Of a stretch of DNA of 64,000 nucleotides, positions 33,822-42,376 are shown piece after piece. The stretch covers positions 186,001 through 250,000 of the forward strand of contig DATGID010000079.1 of NCBI GenBank assembly GCA_035307385.1, given 5' to 3'. The stretch's first letter is position 1. Every line of letters starts with the position of its first letter. This DNA is from DATBHW01 sp035307385. GTDB taxonomy: Bacteria > Chloroflexota > Ktedonobacteria > Ktedonobacterales > DATBGS01. Made by a program: the position numbers and the translations under genes. The notes beneath the pieces were generated by a model. The model searched no databases. It worked only from the letters and a program-made list of their open reading frames with translations, and was not told where the DNA came from.

Positions 33822-35544
33822 GGCTGGCCTCCTCCAGACGCGCTGCCGCGCGAACGAGCGGCTGAAGCGCCGCGTTGAGCAAGAGCGTATGCCGCCCCGC
33901 GAGCGCCGGGTCCGTCGCCGGGTAGTCGTTGCGATAGTGGCTGCCGCGGCTCTCTTGCCGCTGGCGCGCGGCAGTGATAATCAACTGCGCGACCTGCATC
34001 ATATTGCCAGCCTCGTAGGCTGCGAAAGGCGCGCCCGCGCCGTTGGCAGCTTGTATTTCATCACGGCCATTGGTAGCCGTGGCGGCCTCTTCCACTAGGC
34101 GATGGAGCACCTGCGAAGCCTGCTGCAACCCCTGCTCATCACGGTAGAGCGACACATGCTCCCACATCACGCGCTGAAGCGGGGCCTGCATATCAGGATG
34201 AACGCCTGGCGCGCTGGCCGCAATGATGGGCAGCGCATCAACAGTGCTTCCCCTGCCGGTAAAGAGATGCTCTCTATCCGGCCAATCGCTGGTCATGACT
34301 GGCTGCGTCAGAGCCATGGCAACGCGCCGCCCGAAGACTAAGCCCTCCAGCAGCGAATTGCTGGCGAGTCGGTTCGCGCCATGCACGCCCGTACAGGCCA
34401 CTTCGCCAATGGCATATAACTGCGGCAGCGTCGTGCGTCCCCAGGTATCGACGGCCACGCCGCCCATAAAGTAGTGCGCGGCAGGCGCAACAGGAATCAG
34501 ATCGCGCGCCAGATCATAGCCGTGCTGTGTACACATCGCTGCAATCGATGGGAAGCGGGCGCGCATGGCCTCGTCGGGCAGATGGCGCAGGTCCAGAAAC
34601 GCGCTCGGCGCTCCTTCGCGCAGCATCTCGCTCAAGATGGCGCGTGCCACCACGTCGCGCGGCGCAAGCTCAGCATCAGAATGGTAGCGCGGCATAAAGC
34701 GCTCTCCGGCCTGGTTGCGCAGATACGCGCCCTCGCCACGCACTGCTTCCGAGATCAGAAAAGCCTCGTTGTCGTCCTCGGTGACCAGCACTGTAGGGTG
34801 AAACTGGGTGAACTCCAGATCAGCCAGCGCCGCGCCTGCCCGCCAGGCCAGCGCCAGACCATCCGCTGTTGCCAGTGGCGGGTTCGAGGTGCGCAGCCAC
34901 AGCCGACCCGCGCCACCATTTGCTAGCACTGTCGCGCGTGTCTCAAGCTGAAACGCACTGCCAGCGCGGTCCAGCGCGATGACGCCGACGCATTGCCCAT
35001 CGCGCACCATCAGTTCGCGCACAAACGTCTGCTCGTACATCGTGATATTTTTGCGGCTACGTACCGCCGCGACCAGCGCGCGTTCGATCTCCGCGCCGGT
35101 AGCGTCGCCGTGTGCGTGCAGCACGCGCCATCGGCTATGCGCGGCCTCGCGGCCCATGACATAGGCATCAAACGGGTTGCCCATTGCGTCTGTATCTTGC
35201 GCCGCTGCTTTGCGGTCGAACTGCGCGCCGATCTCGATCAGCCATCGCACCGCATCCGGCGCTTGCTCCACCAGCAGACGCACCGCCGTTTCATCGCACA
35301 AGCCTGCGCCAGCCACCAGCGTATCGTGCAGATGCAGTTCAGGCGAGTCATCGCTTCCGACAGCCGCCGCCAGGCCGCCCTGGGCGTAGCGTGTGTTACT
35401 TTCGCCCAGCGCGCCTTTGGTCAGCAAGGCAATGTGCAGCGAAGTGGGAAGTGAGAGCGCCAGCGAAAGCCCGGCAACGCCGCCACCAATAATAGCGACA
35501 TCCGCGCGCGGTTCGGCTCTCCAGTCAGGTCGGGCGAAGGTCAT
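33814..35544 (-). CDS. nadB: L-aspartate oxidase
   Basis: A 576-residue FAD flavoprotein that oxidises L-aspartate to iminoaspartate, the first de novo NAD step. The dinucleotide-binding fold is DVAIIGGGVAGLSLAL; ANGGAGRLW, EFTQFHPTVL, HYFMGGVAVDTWGRT and GEVACTGVHGANRLASNSLLEG carry the catalytic Arg/His and substrate residues shared with succinate dehydrogenase flavoproteins. A helical C-terminal domain ends the protein. ATG 35544 follows AAGGAGTG at 6 bases. The promoter and two operators at 35712-35777 control it; leader is about 190 bases. Confidence 0.96.
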   Translation of the reverse strand: MTFARPDWRAEPRADVAIIGGGVAGLSLALSLPTSLHIALLTKGALGESNTRYAQGGLAAAVGSDDSPELHLHDTLVAGAGLCDETAVRLLVEQAPDAVRWLIEIGAQFDRKAAAQDTDAMGNPFDAYVMGREAAHSRWRVLHAHGDATGAEIERALVAAVRSRKNITMYEQTFVRELMVRDGQCVGVIALDRAGSAFQLETRATVLANGGAGRLWLRTSNPPLATADGLALAWRAGAALADLEFTQFHPTVLVTEDDNEAFLISEAVRGEGAYLRNQAGERFMPRYHSDAELAPRDVVARAILSEMLREGAPSAFLDLRHLPDEAMRARFPSIAAMCTQHGYDLARDLIPVAPAAHYFMGGVAVDTWGRTTLPQLYAIGEVACTGVHGANRLASNSLLEGLVFGRRVAMALTQPVMTSDWPDREHLFTGRGSTVDALPIIAASAPGVHPDMQAPLQRVMWEHVSLYRDEQGLQQASQVLHRLVEEAATATNGRDEIQAANGAGAPFAAYEAGNMMQVAQLIITAARQRQESRGSHYRNDYPATDPALAGRHTLLLNAALQPLVRAAARLEEASHA

Positions 35545-35711
35545 CCGACACTCCTTTTTTCAGACCGGTTGAGAGGCATTGAGCCAGCAACACACGCTTG
35601 AGGCAGCCTCTCGCCAGTTTTTTTCGGGGTTCTGACGCTGATGTGTGGTGTCTTCCCGTAGCAGTCGGGACCACAGGTCAGCGCGTCTCGTTCAGTCTTG
35701 GCATCGAGTTG

Positions 35712-35777
35712 GTGTATCTTGTACACTTTCTTGGTTTTGAGTATAACGTACCGAATGGCATGGTGTCAAGAGTACAC
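35712..35777 (-). promoter_or_regulatory. nad promoter with two operator copies
   Basis: Reverse-strand TTGACA (35769-35764) and TATACT (35745-35740), 18-base spacer. Two copies of a 15-base semi-palindrome, forward-strand form GTGT(A/C)N4GTACAC, lie at 35763-35777 (GTGTCAAGAGTACAC, over the -35) and at 35712-35726 (GTGTATCTTGTACAC, just beyond the start point). The centres are 51 bases apart. This is a typical arrangement for repression by a dimer binding twice. The regulator is not in the window; by function it may be an NAD-responsive repressor of the NiaR or NrtR kind, but I cannot identify it from the motif. Confidence 0.7.
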
Positions 35778-35896
35778 TAAGTCAAAAAAAGGCGAAAAAA
35801 GCGCGGGGCCTTTCCGGCATGCCAGGCCAGCAGCCGTCTCCGGGGAAGTTGAGTGATATTCCTCACACCAGCCGGATTCGCCGAATAGGCGCAATC

Positions 35897-36760
35897 TTAG
35901 GGGCGATACGGTGGCAGTTCAAACGCGGGCGCGGGTGTTCGGCGGCGTTCTTCGGCGCTCAGGCGCAGGCGTCTCACGCTTTCTTCGGGCACGTCGCGCG
36001 CGCCAAGCGGGGTGGGGTGAATGCCTGGCCCATGATAATCGCTGCCGCCCGTGGGAATGAGATAGTACGTATCGGCAAGTTGTTTCAGGCGCTCGACGGT
36101 TGGGGGGTCATACTCGCCGTAATAAACTTCGATACCGCCTAGCCCGGCCTCGCAGAGCGAAGGAAGCAGTTGCTCAAGATCAGGGATTCCGGCAGGATGC
36201 GCCATCACCGGCACCCCGTGGACGCTGTTGATCAGCCGAATCGCGTCCAGCGGTGCCAGCTTATAGCGCGGCACATAGCCCGGCTTATCGCGCCCCAGAT
36301 AGCGATTGAAGGCATCGGCCACGCTTTCGGCATAGCCCTTTTCGACCAGCGCGGCGGCCACGTGCGGGCGGCCCACTGCCCCTGCCGCCAGTTCCCGCAC
36401 CCGTTCCCAGGTGATGTTCAGCCCAATCCCTTGCAACTTCTCCACCATGCGCTGGGCGCGCGTCACGCGCATGTCGCGCAGTGTTTGCAGCGTCTGCTGA
36501 AAAGCCGCTTGCTGATACTCCAGCAGATAGCCCAGCACATGCACTTCTGTGTTGGCGTGGTCGGTGTTGACCTCGATGCCCGGAAGCACCTCCAGGTTGC
36601 GAATTGCTCCGGCTGCCCGCGCTTCTTCCAATCCATTGGTGCTGTCGTGATCGGTGAGCGCGATGAGTGAAAGGCCCGCCTCGCTGGCGTGCTGCACCAA
36701 CTCGGATGGGCTGTATAGCCCATCCGAAGCGGTTGAATGCGTATGCAGGTCAATCTTCAT
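35897..36760 (-). CDS. PHP-domain phosphoesterase
   Basis: A 287-residue metal-dependent phosphoesterase of the PHP/TrpH family. It begins MKIDLHTHSTASDG, with the HxH metal site, and continues with LIALTDHDSTNGLEEA, EVLPGIEVNTD, VPVMAHPAGI and GSDYHGPGIHP, which supply the other metal ligands. The family includes the 3',5'-nucleotide bisphosphate phosphatase/exonuclease RNase AM (YciV). ATG 36760 was chosen as the PHP start; an upstream start adds eight nonconserved residues. It lies downstream of rny by 65 bases in the same direction, so both may act in RNA turnover. Confidence 0.88.
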   Translation of the reverse strand: MKIDLHTHSTASDGLYSPSELVQHASEAGLSLIALTDHDSTNGLEEARAAGAIRNLEVLPGIEVNTDHANTEVHVLGYLLEYQQAAFQQTLQTLRDMRVTRAQRMVEKLQGIGLNITWERVRELAAGAVGRPHVAAALVEKGYAESVADAFNRYLGRDKPGYVPRYKLAPLDAIRLINSVHGVPVMAHPAGIPDLEQLLPSLCEAGLGGIEVYYGEYDPPTVERLKQLADTYYLIPTGGSDYHGPGIHPTPLGARDVPEESVRRLRLSAEERRRTPAPAFELPPYRP

Positions 36761-36825
36761 AAGCCACGGAAAGAAGCAGGACATTGCGCAATGTCCCGCT
36801 TCCCCTGTCCCTCTTCTCTCTGCTG

Positions 36826-38373
36826 CTATTTCGCGTAATCGACAGAGCGTGTTTCGCGCACCACGCAGATTTTAATCTGACCTGGATAATCCAGGTTTTC
36901 CTCGATCTTGCGGGCGATGTCGCTGGCAAGGCGCGAGGCCGCCAGTTCGTCGACCTCTTCCGGCTTGACGATGATACGCACCTCGCGTCCGGCCTGAATG
37001 GCAAACGATTTTTCGACGCCAATGAACGAGTTGGCAATGGTTTCCAGCGCTTCGAGCCGCTTGATGTACAGGTCGATGGTCTCGCGCCGCGCGCCAGGTC
37101 GTGCTGCGGAAATGGCGTCGGCTGCCTGCACAATCGCTGCCTCCAACGATTGCGGCTCGGCTTCGGTGGCATGGTGCGCCACCATCGCGTGAATCACTTT
37201 TGGGGAGCGGTTATAGCGCCGGGCAATCTCGCCGCCGATGATGGCGTGCGGCCCTTCGACCTCCTGGTCGATGGCCTTGCCCATATCATGCAGCAGCCCG
37301 GCCTCTTTACAGACCTTCACGTCTGCGCCCAGTTCGGCGGCTATCGTTCCCGCCAGCACGGATACCTCAATCGAGTGATTGAGGACATTTTGCCCATAGC
37401 TGGTGCGGAAATGCAGCCGACCCAGGATTTTGACGAGTTCAGGCGGCAGCGCGTGGACATTGGATTCCAGCAGTGCGCGCTCGCCTTCTTCGCGGATAAT
37501 GTTGTCGACATCCTGTCGCGCTTTGGCAACCACATCCTCGATGCGCGCCGGGTGGATGCGTCCATCCAAAATCAGTTTGGTCAGCGCCACCCGCGCCACC
37601 TCGCGGCGCACCGGATCAAAGCCGGAAAGAATCACCGCTTCGGGGGTATCATCGATGATCAGGTCAACGCCGGTAGCCGCCTCAAGCGCCCGGATGTTGC
37701 GGCCCTCGCGTCCGATGATGCGGCCTTTCATCTCATCGTTCGGCAGGGGAACCACAGAAACGGTAACATCCGAGACTTGATCGGAGGCGCAGCGCTGAAT
37801 TGCCAGGGTGATGATTTCGCGCGCCTTTTGTTCGGCCTCATCGCGGGCGGTAGCTTCGATGTCGTGGACGCGCCGCGCGGCATCTTTGCGCGCCTGTTCT
37901 TCGATGCTGGCGATGAGGAGGGCTTTGGCTTCTTCGACACTCAGGCCAGCAATACGTTCCAGTTCAGCCAATTGCTGGCGTTTGACGTTTTCCAGTTCTT
38001 CGCGGGCCTGGTCAAGCTGGCGCTCCTTCGTGGCAAGCCCGCGCTCGCGGCGTTCCAGGTTATCGGTCTTGCGTTCCAGCGCTTCCTCTTTCTGGATTAA
38101 GCGCTGCTCTTGACGTTTGATCTCGGCCCGCCGCTCGCGGTTTTCGGCCTCAATCGTGGTACGAAACTTGGCGGTTTCTTCTTTCGCTTCGCGCAACACG
38201 TCGCGTTGACGTTCTTGCACTTCCATCAGTCGCTGTTCGTAGTCCTCTTGTTGCAGGCGCAGCTTCTCGTTATATTGATTCGTTCCACGAAGCTTACCAC
38301 CATAAAAGCCCAGACCCAGGCTTACAACTGCAAAAGGGACGGCGACTATAAAAAGTACCCATAGGGGAATCAA
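36826..38373 (-). CDS. rny: Ribonuclease Y
   Basis: A 515-residue membrane-anchored endoribonuclease. An N-terminal helix (LWVLFIVAVPFAVVSLGLG) anchors it, followed by a long coiled coil (about 25-200, Glu/Arg/Lys/Gln heptads), a KH domain (GRIIGREGRNIRALE) and the HD domain (HSIEVSVLAGTIA, LLHDMGKA, VAHH) with two metal-binding histidine-aspartate sites. TTG 38373 is preceded by GGAGGTGA at 5-6 bases and gives the usual size. RNase Y starts mRNA decay in many Gram-positive and related bacteria. A strong promoter is at 38476-38505. Confidence 0.95.
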   Translation of the reverse strand: MIPLWVLFIVAVPFAVVSLGLGFYGGKLRGTNQYNEKLRLQQEDYEQRLMEVQERQRDVLREAKEETAKFRTTIEAENRERRAEIKRQEQRLIQKEEALERKTDNLERRERGLATKERQLDQAREELENVKRQQLAELERIAGLSVEEAKALLIASIEEQARKDAARRVHDIEATARDEAEQKAREIITLAIQRCASDQVSDVTVSVVPLPNDEMKGRIIGREGRNIRALEAATGVDLIIDDTPEAVILSGFDPVRREVARVALTKLILDGRIHPARIEDVVAKARQDVDNIIREEGERALLESNVHALPPELVKILGRLHFRTSYGQNVLNHSIEVSVLAGTIAAELGADVKVCKEAGLLHDMGKAIDQEVEGPHAIIGGEIARRYNRSPKVIHAMVAHHATEAEPQSLEAAIVQAADAISAARPGARRETIDLYIKRLEALETIANSFIGVEKSFAIQAGREVRIIVKPEEVDELAASRLASDIARKIEENLDYPGQIKICVVRETRSVDYAK

Positions 38374-38475
38374 GAGAGTCACCTCCGAATAAAAGGACAG
38401 AAAAGGCCGCAAAGGCTCGAAGGGTTGGAATCGTACAGCACATGGCATCACTTTCTGAAGTGAAACCTTCCCTTA

Positions 38476-38505
38476 ACTATATAGGAGGCACTAACATTGT
38501 GTCAA
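38476..38505 (-). promoter_or_regulatory. Promoter of rny
   Basis: Reverse-strand TTGACA (38505-38500) and TATAGT (38481-38476) with an 18-base spacer; a consensus -35. The leader to the TTG start is about 100 bases. The IS element ends 87 bases or so upstream of it and does not disrupt it. Confidence 0.7.
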
Positions 38506-38591
38506 GCGCGCGAAGTTGTATGCTAAGCCGCGCTGTGCCAGCCGGGCAGGCTAACTGTTATACAAGCCTCCTCTGGCAGCCCGGTGCTATA

Positions 38592-39925
38592 GTGAAGTAC
38601 CCTATCGCTAAAGCGAGGGGCTTCGACGACCCCGTAGAGTCGTTGACTTCTTCCAAGCCAGAAGAATGTTGATCGCAGCGTTATGATCTTGGTCCAGCAC
38701 CAGCCCACAATGCGGGCAGACATGGGTTCGCACGTCCATGTCCTTGGGGACCAACTTCTGGCACCCGCTGCAAAGCTGGCTTGTGTTATAGGGGTCAACA
38801 AACGCTACCTATCGTCCGGCGCTTGCAGCCTTGGCGACACAGAAGGCTTGGAATTGTCCCCAGCCAGCATCCAAAATAGACAGATTCAAACCAGCTTTGG
38901 CGCTGGCTCCATTGGGCAGATATGCGCCATCGTTGTCTGGGTCGGGTTTGGGGTCAGGCGCTTGACTCATGTTGGGGATATTCATTTTTTCAAAGACGAG
39001 CGTGCCAAAGCGATTCACCAGAGCACGCGCTGCCTTGTGTTGAAAGTCCGCACGCTGATTGCGGACCTTGCGGTGAGCTTTTGCCAGGGCAATGGCTACA
39101 CGTTTGTGGCGACGCGAGCCTTTTTGCTTGTGGTCTTTGGCCTGTTGTAGCAGCTTGAGGCGCTTCAATCCCCGCCGGTAGTGACGCGGGTTCTCAATGG
39201 TTTCTCCTGTCGAGAGTGTGGCAAAGTGCAGTAGCCCCACATCAATGCCTACTTCCTCTTCGCTTGGAGGCAATGGCTCGCCTTCCACTTCACAGGAAAA
39301 GGTCACGTACCAGTGATTCACGTCACGCTTGATCATGCAGGTCTTCAGCTGGCCTACCATCGGGCGATGTACGCGCACCTTGAGGTCTCCGATTTTGGAG
39401 AGGGTGAGGACGTTCCCGGCCAGGGCAAAGCCTGACTGCGGGTAGGTGAACGAATCGTACTGGTTGGTTCCCTTGAAACGGGGATAGCCGGGCTTCTCCC
39501 CGTTTCTGAGGCGACGAAAGAAGGCGGCAAAGGCTTTGTCGAGGCGCCGCAAAACATCCTGCAACACCTGACCGTAGATGTCCTGATAGGCAGGGTAGGC
39601 GGCCTTGAGGTCGGCCAGTTCTGCCGCTTGAGCAGAATAGCCCAGACTCTTGCGGCGCATCTGGTAGAAGGCTTTGCGCTGTTCCAGGGCACTGTTGTAC
39701 AGGTGGCGGCAGCGGCGCAGCACGAAGAGCAAGGTTTGCTCCTGCTTTTTCGTTGGAGAGAGTCGGTACTTGAAGGCTTTCCTACATAATCTTTTTGAAG
39801 GAGTGTCCTCTTGCTTCATGCTTGTATGATACGGCCTTAGGTCGTACAATGTCAATGTCCGCAAGAAGGTCGCTTCTACCCCCAGCCCTGAAGGGCGAGG
39901 TGGTACGCGACCCTTGAGAATATGC
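38592..39925 (-). mobile_element. IS200/IS605-type element carrying only tnpB (approximate ends)
   Basis: A tnpB-only element without tnpA. Right end: a hairpin formed by CCCCTCGC and GCGATAGGG (38600-38620) next to TTCAC (38592-38596), as at the right ends of this family. Left end: hairpin CCTCGCCC-TTCA-GGGCTGGG (about 39879-39902). Ends are set by these structures and not by terminal repeats, since the family has none; the left boundary is uncertain by tens of bases. It sits between rny and apt. Confidence 0.65.
38608..39819 (-). pseudogene. tnpB: tnpB with an in-frame amber stop at codon 337
   Basis: An RNA-guided nuclease-like transposon protein, 403 codons long if read through. It begins MKQEDTPSKRLCRKAFKYRLSP and shows the RuvC-I motif GIDVGLLHF and RuvC-II VFEKMNIPN. 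A TAG at 38811-38809 stops it after 336 residues. In the same frame the sequence resumes as VAFVDPYNTSQLCSGCQ (zinc ribbon), CPHCG, and then DQDHNAAINIL with the third catalytic Asp, ending at 38608. The truncated protein thus lacks the zinc ribbon and the last catalytic residue. Apart from that codon the frame is intact, so the mutation is recent. ATG 39819 chosen for its match to the family start. Confidence 0.85.
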
Positions 39926-40022
39926 AGGGCTTTAAGCGCCATGCTATGCCCTGAGAGAAGCTCTGCTTTCCCTCCCATTGGCGGGCTGGGAAAGCGTTGC
40001 AGCACCTGATGAGGAGTTGTTT

Positions 40023-40586
40023 ATGGCGGATGCCGTTGATCTGCGTGTGCCCTTGGGTCATCAAGAGCGTTCTGAGTGGCTGAAGAGCATTATTCGCGAT
40101 ATTCCCGATTTCCCCTCGCCGGGCATTCTGTTTCGGGATATTACGCCGCTGCTTCAGGATGCGCGCGCTCTGCGCACCGCGCTGGAGGAGTTGGCCGAAC
40201 CGTTCAAGGATGCCGGGATTGACCAGGTGGTTGGGGTGGAATCGCGCGGCTTTATCTTTGGCGCGCCGCTGGCAATGCTGCTGAACGCCGGGTTTGTGCC
40301 GGTGCGCAAATTCGGCAAATTGCCCGGCAAGACCATCCATGTCGAATACGCGCTGGAATATGGTTCCAACACCGTGGAGATTCATACCGACGCCATTCAG
40401 CCGGGGCAGAAAATCCTGGTGGTCGATGATCTGCTGGCAACCGGTGGCACCGTTGGCGCGGCGCTCGATCTGGTGCAGCGCCTGGGCGGCGAGGTCGTGG
40501 GCATCGCCTTCCTCGTCGAACTCACCGCTCTCCAGGGTCGCCAGCGCCTTCAGGGGCAAAACGTCTTCTCGCTCATTCAATATTAG
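40023..40586 (+). CDS. apt: Adenine phosphoribosyltransferase
   Basis: A 187-residue purine salvage enzyme making AMP from adenine and PRPP. IRDIPDFPSPGILFRDITPLL is the family start (shown as IRDIPDFPSPGILF here), then VGVESRGFIFG, VRKFGKLPG, and the PRPP-binding motif LVVDDLLATGGT. ATG 40023 follows GAGGAG at 7 bases. It lies next to the IS200/IS605-like element and is oriented away from it. A hairpin terminator follows. Confidence 0.95.
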   Translation: MADAVDLRVPLGHQERSEWLKSIIRDIPDFPSPGILFRDITPLLQDARALRTALEELAEPFKDAGIDQVVGVESRGFIFGAPLAMLLNAGFVPVRKFGKLPGKTIHVEYALEYGSNTVEIHTDAIQPGQKILVVDDLLATGGTVGAALDLVQRLGGEVVGIAFLVELTALQGRQRLQGQNVFSLIQY

Positions 40587-40592
40587 CGCGAC

Positions 40593-40621
40593 AGGGCCTG
40601 AAAGATCGCCTCTCAGGCCCT
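40593..40621. terminator. Stem-loop between apt and the flavin reductase gene
   Basis: AGGGCCTGA pairs with TCAGGCCCT (9 bp, 11-base loop) between two convergent genes; no long U-run. Confidence 0.6.
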
Positions 40622-40640
40622 CCAAAGCAGGAAAACCTCT

Positions 40641-41192
40641 TTAACCCTTGCGATTCCTCTGCAAACTGAAGTTACGCTTCTGCTCTGCATCCTTTGCTTC
40701 AGGCATGGGCGCAAATGTCCCATATGTTCGCGCGTGATAGAGCAGCGGTTGCAGCGCCGGTTCCGCTGCCGCCTGAGCGCCGCCTTCCACCTGACCCACA
40801 AAGATGGTATGGTCCCCACCGGGATACCTGGCATAAACGCTGCACTCCAGATGCGCCAGCGCGCCGGGCAACAGCGGCAAATCAAACGCTCCCTCGATGA
40901 AGGGCGTCTCTCGATACTTATCGCTGCCCTTCATTGCAAAAAGCGCCGAAAGGTCGCTTTGCTCGGACGCCAGCATATTGATGGCAAAGGCGCTGCTTTC
41001 CAGGAAGGCCGGATGGCAATCCGCCGTGTGTTCCAGGCAGAAAAGCACGAGCGGCGGCTCCAGCGAGACACTGCACACCGAACTGGCGGTAAAGCCCCAG
41101 ACCTGCCGGTCGGCGTCGCGGATGGTGATGATGGTAACTGGCCCGGCAAGCTGCGCGAGCAGCGCCTTGAAGGTCTCCGGTGGAATTGGCAT
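40641..41192 (-). CDS. Flavin reductase-like (FMN-binding) protein
   Basis: A 183-residue flavin reductase domain protein. It reads GPVTIITIRDADRQVWGFTASSV, then SLEPPLVLFCL, FAINMLASEQ and HLECSVYARYPGGDHTIFVGQV in the order of the split-barrel FMN reductase family. It would supply reduced flavin to the LLM monooxygenase encoded just before it. ATG 41192 is preceded by AGGTGA at 8 bases, which overlaps the end of the monooxygenase gene. Third gene of the operon. Confidence 0.88.
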   Translation of the reverse strand: MPIPPETFKALLAQLAGPVTIITIRDADRQVWGFTASSVCSVSLEPPLVLFCLEHTADCHPAFLESSAFAINMLASEQSDLSALFAMKGSDKYRETPFIEGAFDLPLLPGALAHLECSVYARYPGGDHTIFVGQVEGGAQAAAEPALQPLLYHARTYGTFAPMPEAKDAEQKRNFSLQRNRKG

Positions 41193-41200
41193 GGTACGGT

Positions 41201-42376
41201 TCACCTGCTTGTCGTTGTTGCTTGCGGCGCGGGCTGATCGCGGAAATGCGGCATCACTGCTTTTGCCATCAGTTCCTGATTGCGCAGCACCAGATAATCG
41301 GGAATCTCGCCAACCTGTCCCCCGGTAACGAGCATCCCGGCGTGTAATTCATCGGTATAATACGCCAACTTTTCGATGACCGTATCGACGCCCCCCACAA
41401 TGACGACGCCCGTATCGATCAACTCTTGCAGTGTCGGTTTAGGGCGCGTCATCGCGCCGCTCTTCAGCACTGCCATCAGGCTGCGCTCGCTCACATAGCC
41501 CGGCGGAAAATTGAACTCCGGGCGCACCTTCAGCCCTTTATCGAAGAGCCACATCATATAGCGCTCTGCGTCTTTCATGGCCTGCTCATCGGTTTCGGCC
41601 ACCATCACCGGCACGCAGAAGGCCAACTGCTCCGGCTGCGCCTCGTAGCCATATTTCTCTTCGGCTACGCGCCGATAGAGTTCATAGGCCATCTTGCGCT
41701 GCTCCATTGGCATGAAGACCGTCATATAAGGGTATTTGTATTTGGCGGCAAAGTCAATCGTTTCCAAGCTCGCGGTGCCGGGCAACCAGATGGGCGGATG
41801 CGGCTGCTGGATGGGGCGCGGCCAGATGTTGACGTAGCGATAGTTATAATGCTCGCCCTCGAAGACGAACGGGCCGGGGCGCGTCCACGCCTGGATAATC
41901 AGGTCGTGCGCTTCGATCATACGCTCGCGGCTCAGCGTAGGGTTGATGTTATAGCTGAAATATTCCATGCCCGTGCCGCGCACAAAGCCTGAGATGATGC
42001 GTCCGCCGCTGATGACATCCAGCATGGCAATCTCTTCGGCCACGCGCAGCGGGTCATCGTGCAAGGGCAGCGCGTTGCCCACGATGCCAATCTTGGCGCG
42101 CTTCACGCGCTGGGTCAGCACTGCGGCCATGATGTTGGGCGAAGGCATGGTGCCATAGGCGTTCTGGTGATGCTCGTTGACGATCACGCTGTCCCAGCCC
42201 AGCGTATCGGCGCGCTCGATCTCATCGAAATAGCGGTTATAGATTTCGTGGCCCTTCACCGGGTCGTAGATGGAGTTGGGCAGCGTCACCCACGTAGAGT
42301 CGTAGCGCTCATCGAAGTCTGCTGGCAGATGCGGCCAGGGCATCAGATGAAAGTAATGAAACTGAAGCTTGCTCAT
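41201..42376 (-). CDS. Luciferase-like (LLM class) flavin-dependent monooxygenase
   Basis: A 391-residue (beta/alpha)8 barrel of the bacterial-luciferase superfamily. Family features are the WDSVIVNEHHQNAYGTMPSPN segment and RAKIGIVGNALPLHDDPLRVAEEIAMLD with GGRIISGFVRGTG. It uses reduced flavin and O2; the substrate is unknown. The upstream alpha/beta hydrolase gene overlaps its start by four bases (ATGA) and the flavin reductase follows, so hydrolysis, flavin reduction and oxygenation look coordinated, as in degradation or tailoring of an organic compound. Confidence 0.9.
   Translation of the reverse strand: MSKLQFHYFHLMPWPHLPADFDERYDSTWVTLPNSIYDPVKGHEIYNRYFDEIERADTLGWDSVIVNEHHQNAYGTMPSPNIMAAVLTQRVKRAKIGIVGNALPLHDDPLRVAEEIAMLDVISGGRIISGFVRGTGMEYFSYNINPTLSRERMIEAHDLIIQAWTRPGPFVFEGEHYNYRYVNIWPRPIQQPHPPIWLPGTASLETIDFAAKYKYPYMTVFMPMEQRKMAYELYRRVAEEKYGYEAQPEQLAFCVPVMVAETDEQAMKDAERYMMWLFDKGLKVRPEFNFPPGYVSERSLMAVLKSGAMTRPKPTLQELIDTGVVIVGGVDTVIEKLAYYTDELHAGMLVTGGQVGEIPDYLVLRNQELMAKAVMPHFRDQPAPQATTTSR

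Noticed and set aside
36784..38100. 438-codon forward frame opposite rny
   Set aside because: rny has KH and HD motifs in the reverse frame; the forward reading has no conserved segment.
38523..38801. Reverse 92-codon frame near the tnpB end
   Set aside because: It reads the tnpB C-terminal region out of frame; the proper frame continues past the TAG with CSGCQ and CPHCG.
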